Below, piece by piece: positions 5,239 to 5,343 of a DNA stretch of 5,343 nt. The first letter of the stretch is position 1, and each line of letters starts with the position of its first letter. The DNA comes from Planctomycetota bacterium (GTDB lineage: Bacteria; Planctomycetota; Phycisphaerae; WQYP01). A model generated the notes under the pieces. It made no database searches. It was not told the DNA's origin and saw nothing but the letters and a program-made list of their open reading frames with translations. Position numbers and translations under genes: made by a program. Where the stretch lies: NCBI GenBank assembly GCA_021828925.1, contig JAJZCT010000272.1:1-5343 (forward strand), in the 5' to 3' direction.

Positions 5239-5343
5239 GGACGGTGAATAATTTCTTTTCCGGGCGTAGTGTCGCGAGAAGTCAGAATCTGGAAAATAGG
5301 TGTCAGAACAATACGGAACGCTGCGCGGATTGCTCTGGTTCTT
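5239..5343 (-). repeat. Rhs core repeat B2 (pairs with 3319-3423)
   Basis: 105 bases up to the window edge, three mismatches to the partner copy; the true end of the repeat lies outside the window. Confidence 0.9.

Larger units (their letters stand above)
4526..5343 (-). pseudogene. Rhs C-terminus with core, Ala-rich linker and toxin domain (partial, frameshifted)
   Basis: The end of an Rhs polymorphic toxin, entering from the window edge. An intact core is read first: SRHYARKRNYSPSIGR, then SISQDPLQY and INGANTYQFV, closing with NPVGNVDPSGLD at about 5143-5166. This is the self-cleavage and junction region of Rhs shells. Next comes an acidic, then Ala-rich helical linker (about 4930-5130). 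The reading then moves to the -1 frame somewhere in 4870-4930: upstream coding is good in one frame, and below it GPVYDKEIGERTAQDFSKK is good in the other, whose competitor is an Arg-rich shadow. The C-terminal 55 residues, with HVHFSDGSALNQDGTWKHG and ending NGWRLPG at TGA 4526-4528, form a recurrent polymorphic-toxin tail that I associate from memory with type 24-like toxins. The toxic activity is unproven. A single-base deletion or a sequencing error could explain the break. Confidence 0.75.

Noticed and set aside
1..5343. CRISPR array, tRNA or rRNA genes
   Set aside because: No regularly spaced direct repeats and no tRNA or rRNA-like sequence were seen on either strand.

Overview
The window looks like an accessory region of a Gram-negative bacterium of moderate GC. 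The basis is an LpxH-like metallophosphoesterase, exported proteins, Rhs toxin tips with immunity genes, and debris of REP-associated (RAYT) transposition. A PVC-superphylum or similar soil/water lineage would fit the Rhs core wording and the RAYT start, but this is only an impression. Every gene I can support reads on the minus strand, so the genetic order runs from 5343 down to 1. The long plus-strand open frames are shadows.

Reading in the direction of transcription: (1) 5343-4526 is the end of an Rhs protein. A canonical core closes with NPVGNVDPSG, followed by an Ala-rich linker and a toxin-like C-terminus. A -1 frameshift near 4870-4930 separates the two parts. (2) 4544-3954 is a soluble protein overlapping the toxin end by 19 bases, probably its immunity protein. 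(3) 3953-3600 is debris: a short Rhs YD-repeat fragment between small palindromes built on ATCGGGA/TCCCGAT, then a REP-like element. (4) 3519-2503 is a second, orphan Rhs tip with its own apparent promoter, Shine-Dalgarno and ATG. Its core is nearly identical in DNA to cassette 1 but is interrupted by a 183-bp foreign segment that stays in frame. Its C-terminus resembles colicin M, the lipid II-cleaving bacteriocin. (5) 2497-2063 starts 5 nt after that toxin's stop and encodes a four-helix membrane protein, the likely immunity partner. (6) 2024-1875 is the N-terminal stub of a RAYT (REP-associated tyrosine) transposase. (7) 1847-861 is an unrecognised exported protein, perhaps frameshifted at its end. 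(8) 860-459 is non-coding and holds a REP-like inverted-repeat element. (9) 458-1 is the start of a metallophosphoesterase.

Together these suggest a decaying array of displaced Rhs toxin tips. Repeated core DNA would supply homology for recombination onto an upstream full-length rhs gene. Each tip is followed by an immunity gene suited to its likely target: a membrane protein for the envelope-acting tip and a soluble protein for the probably cytoplasmic tip. RAYT/REP debris lies between and within the cassettes.
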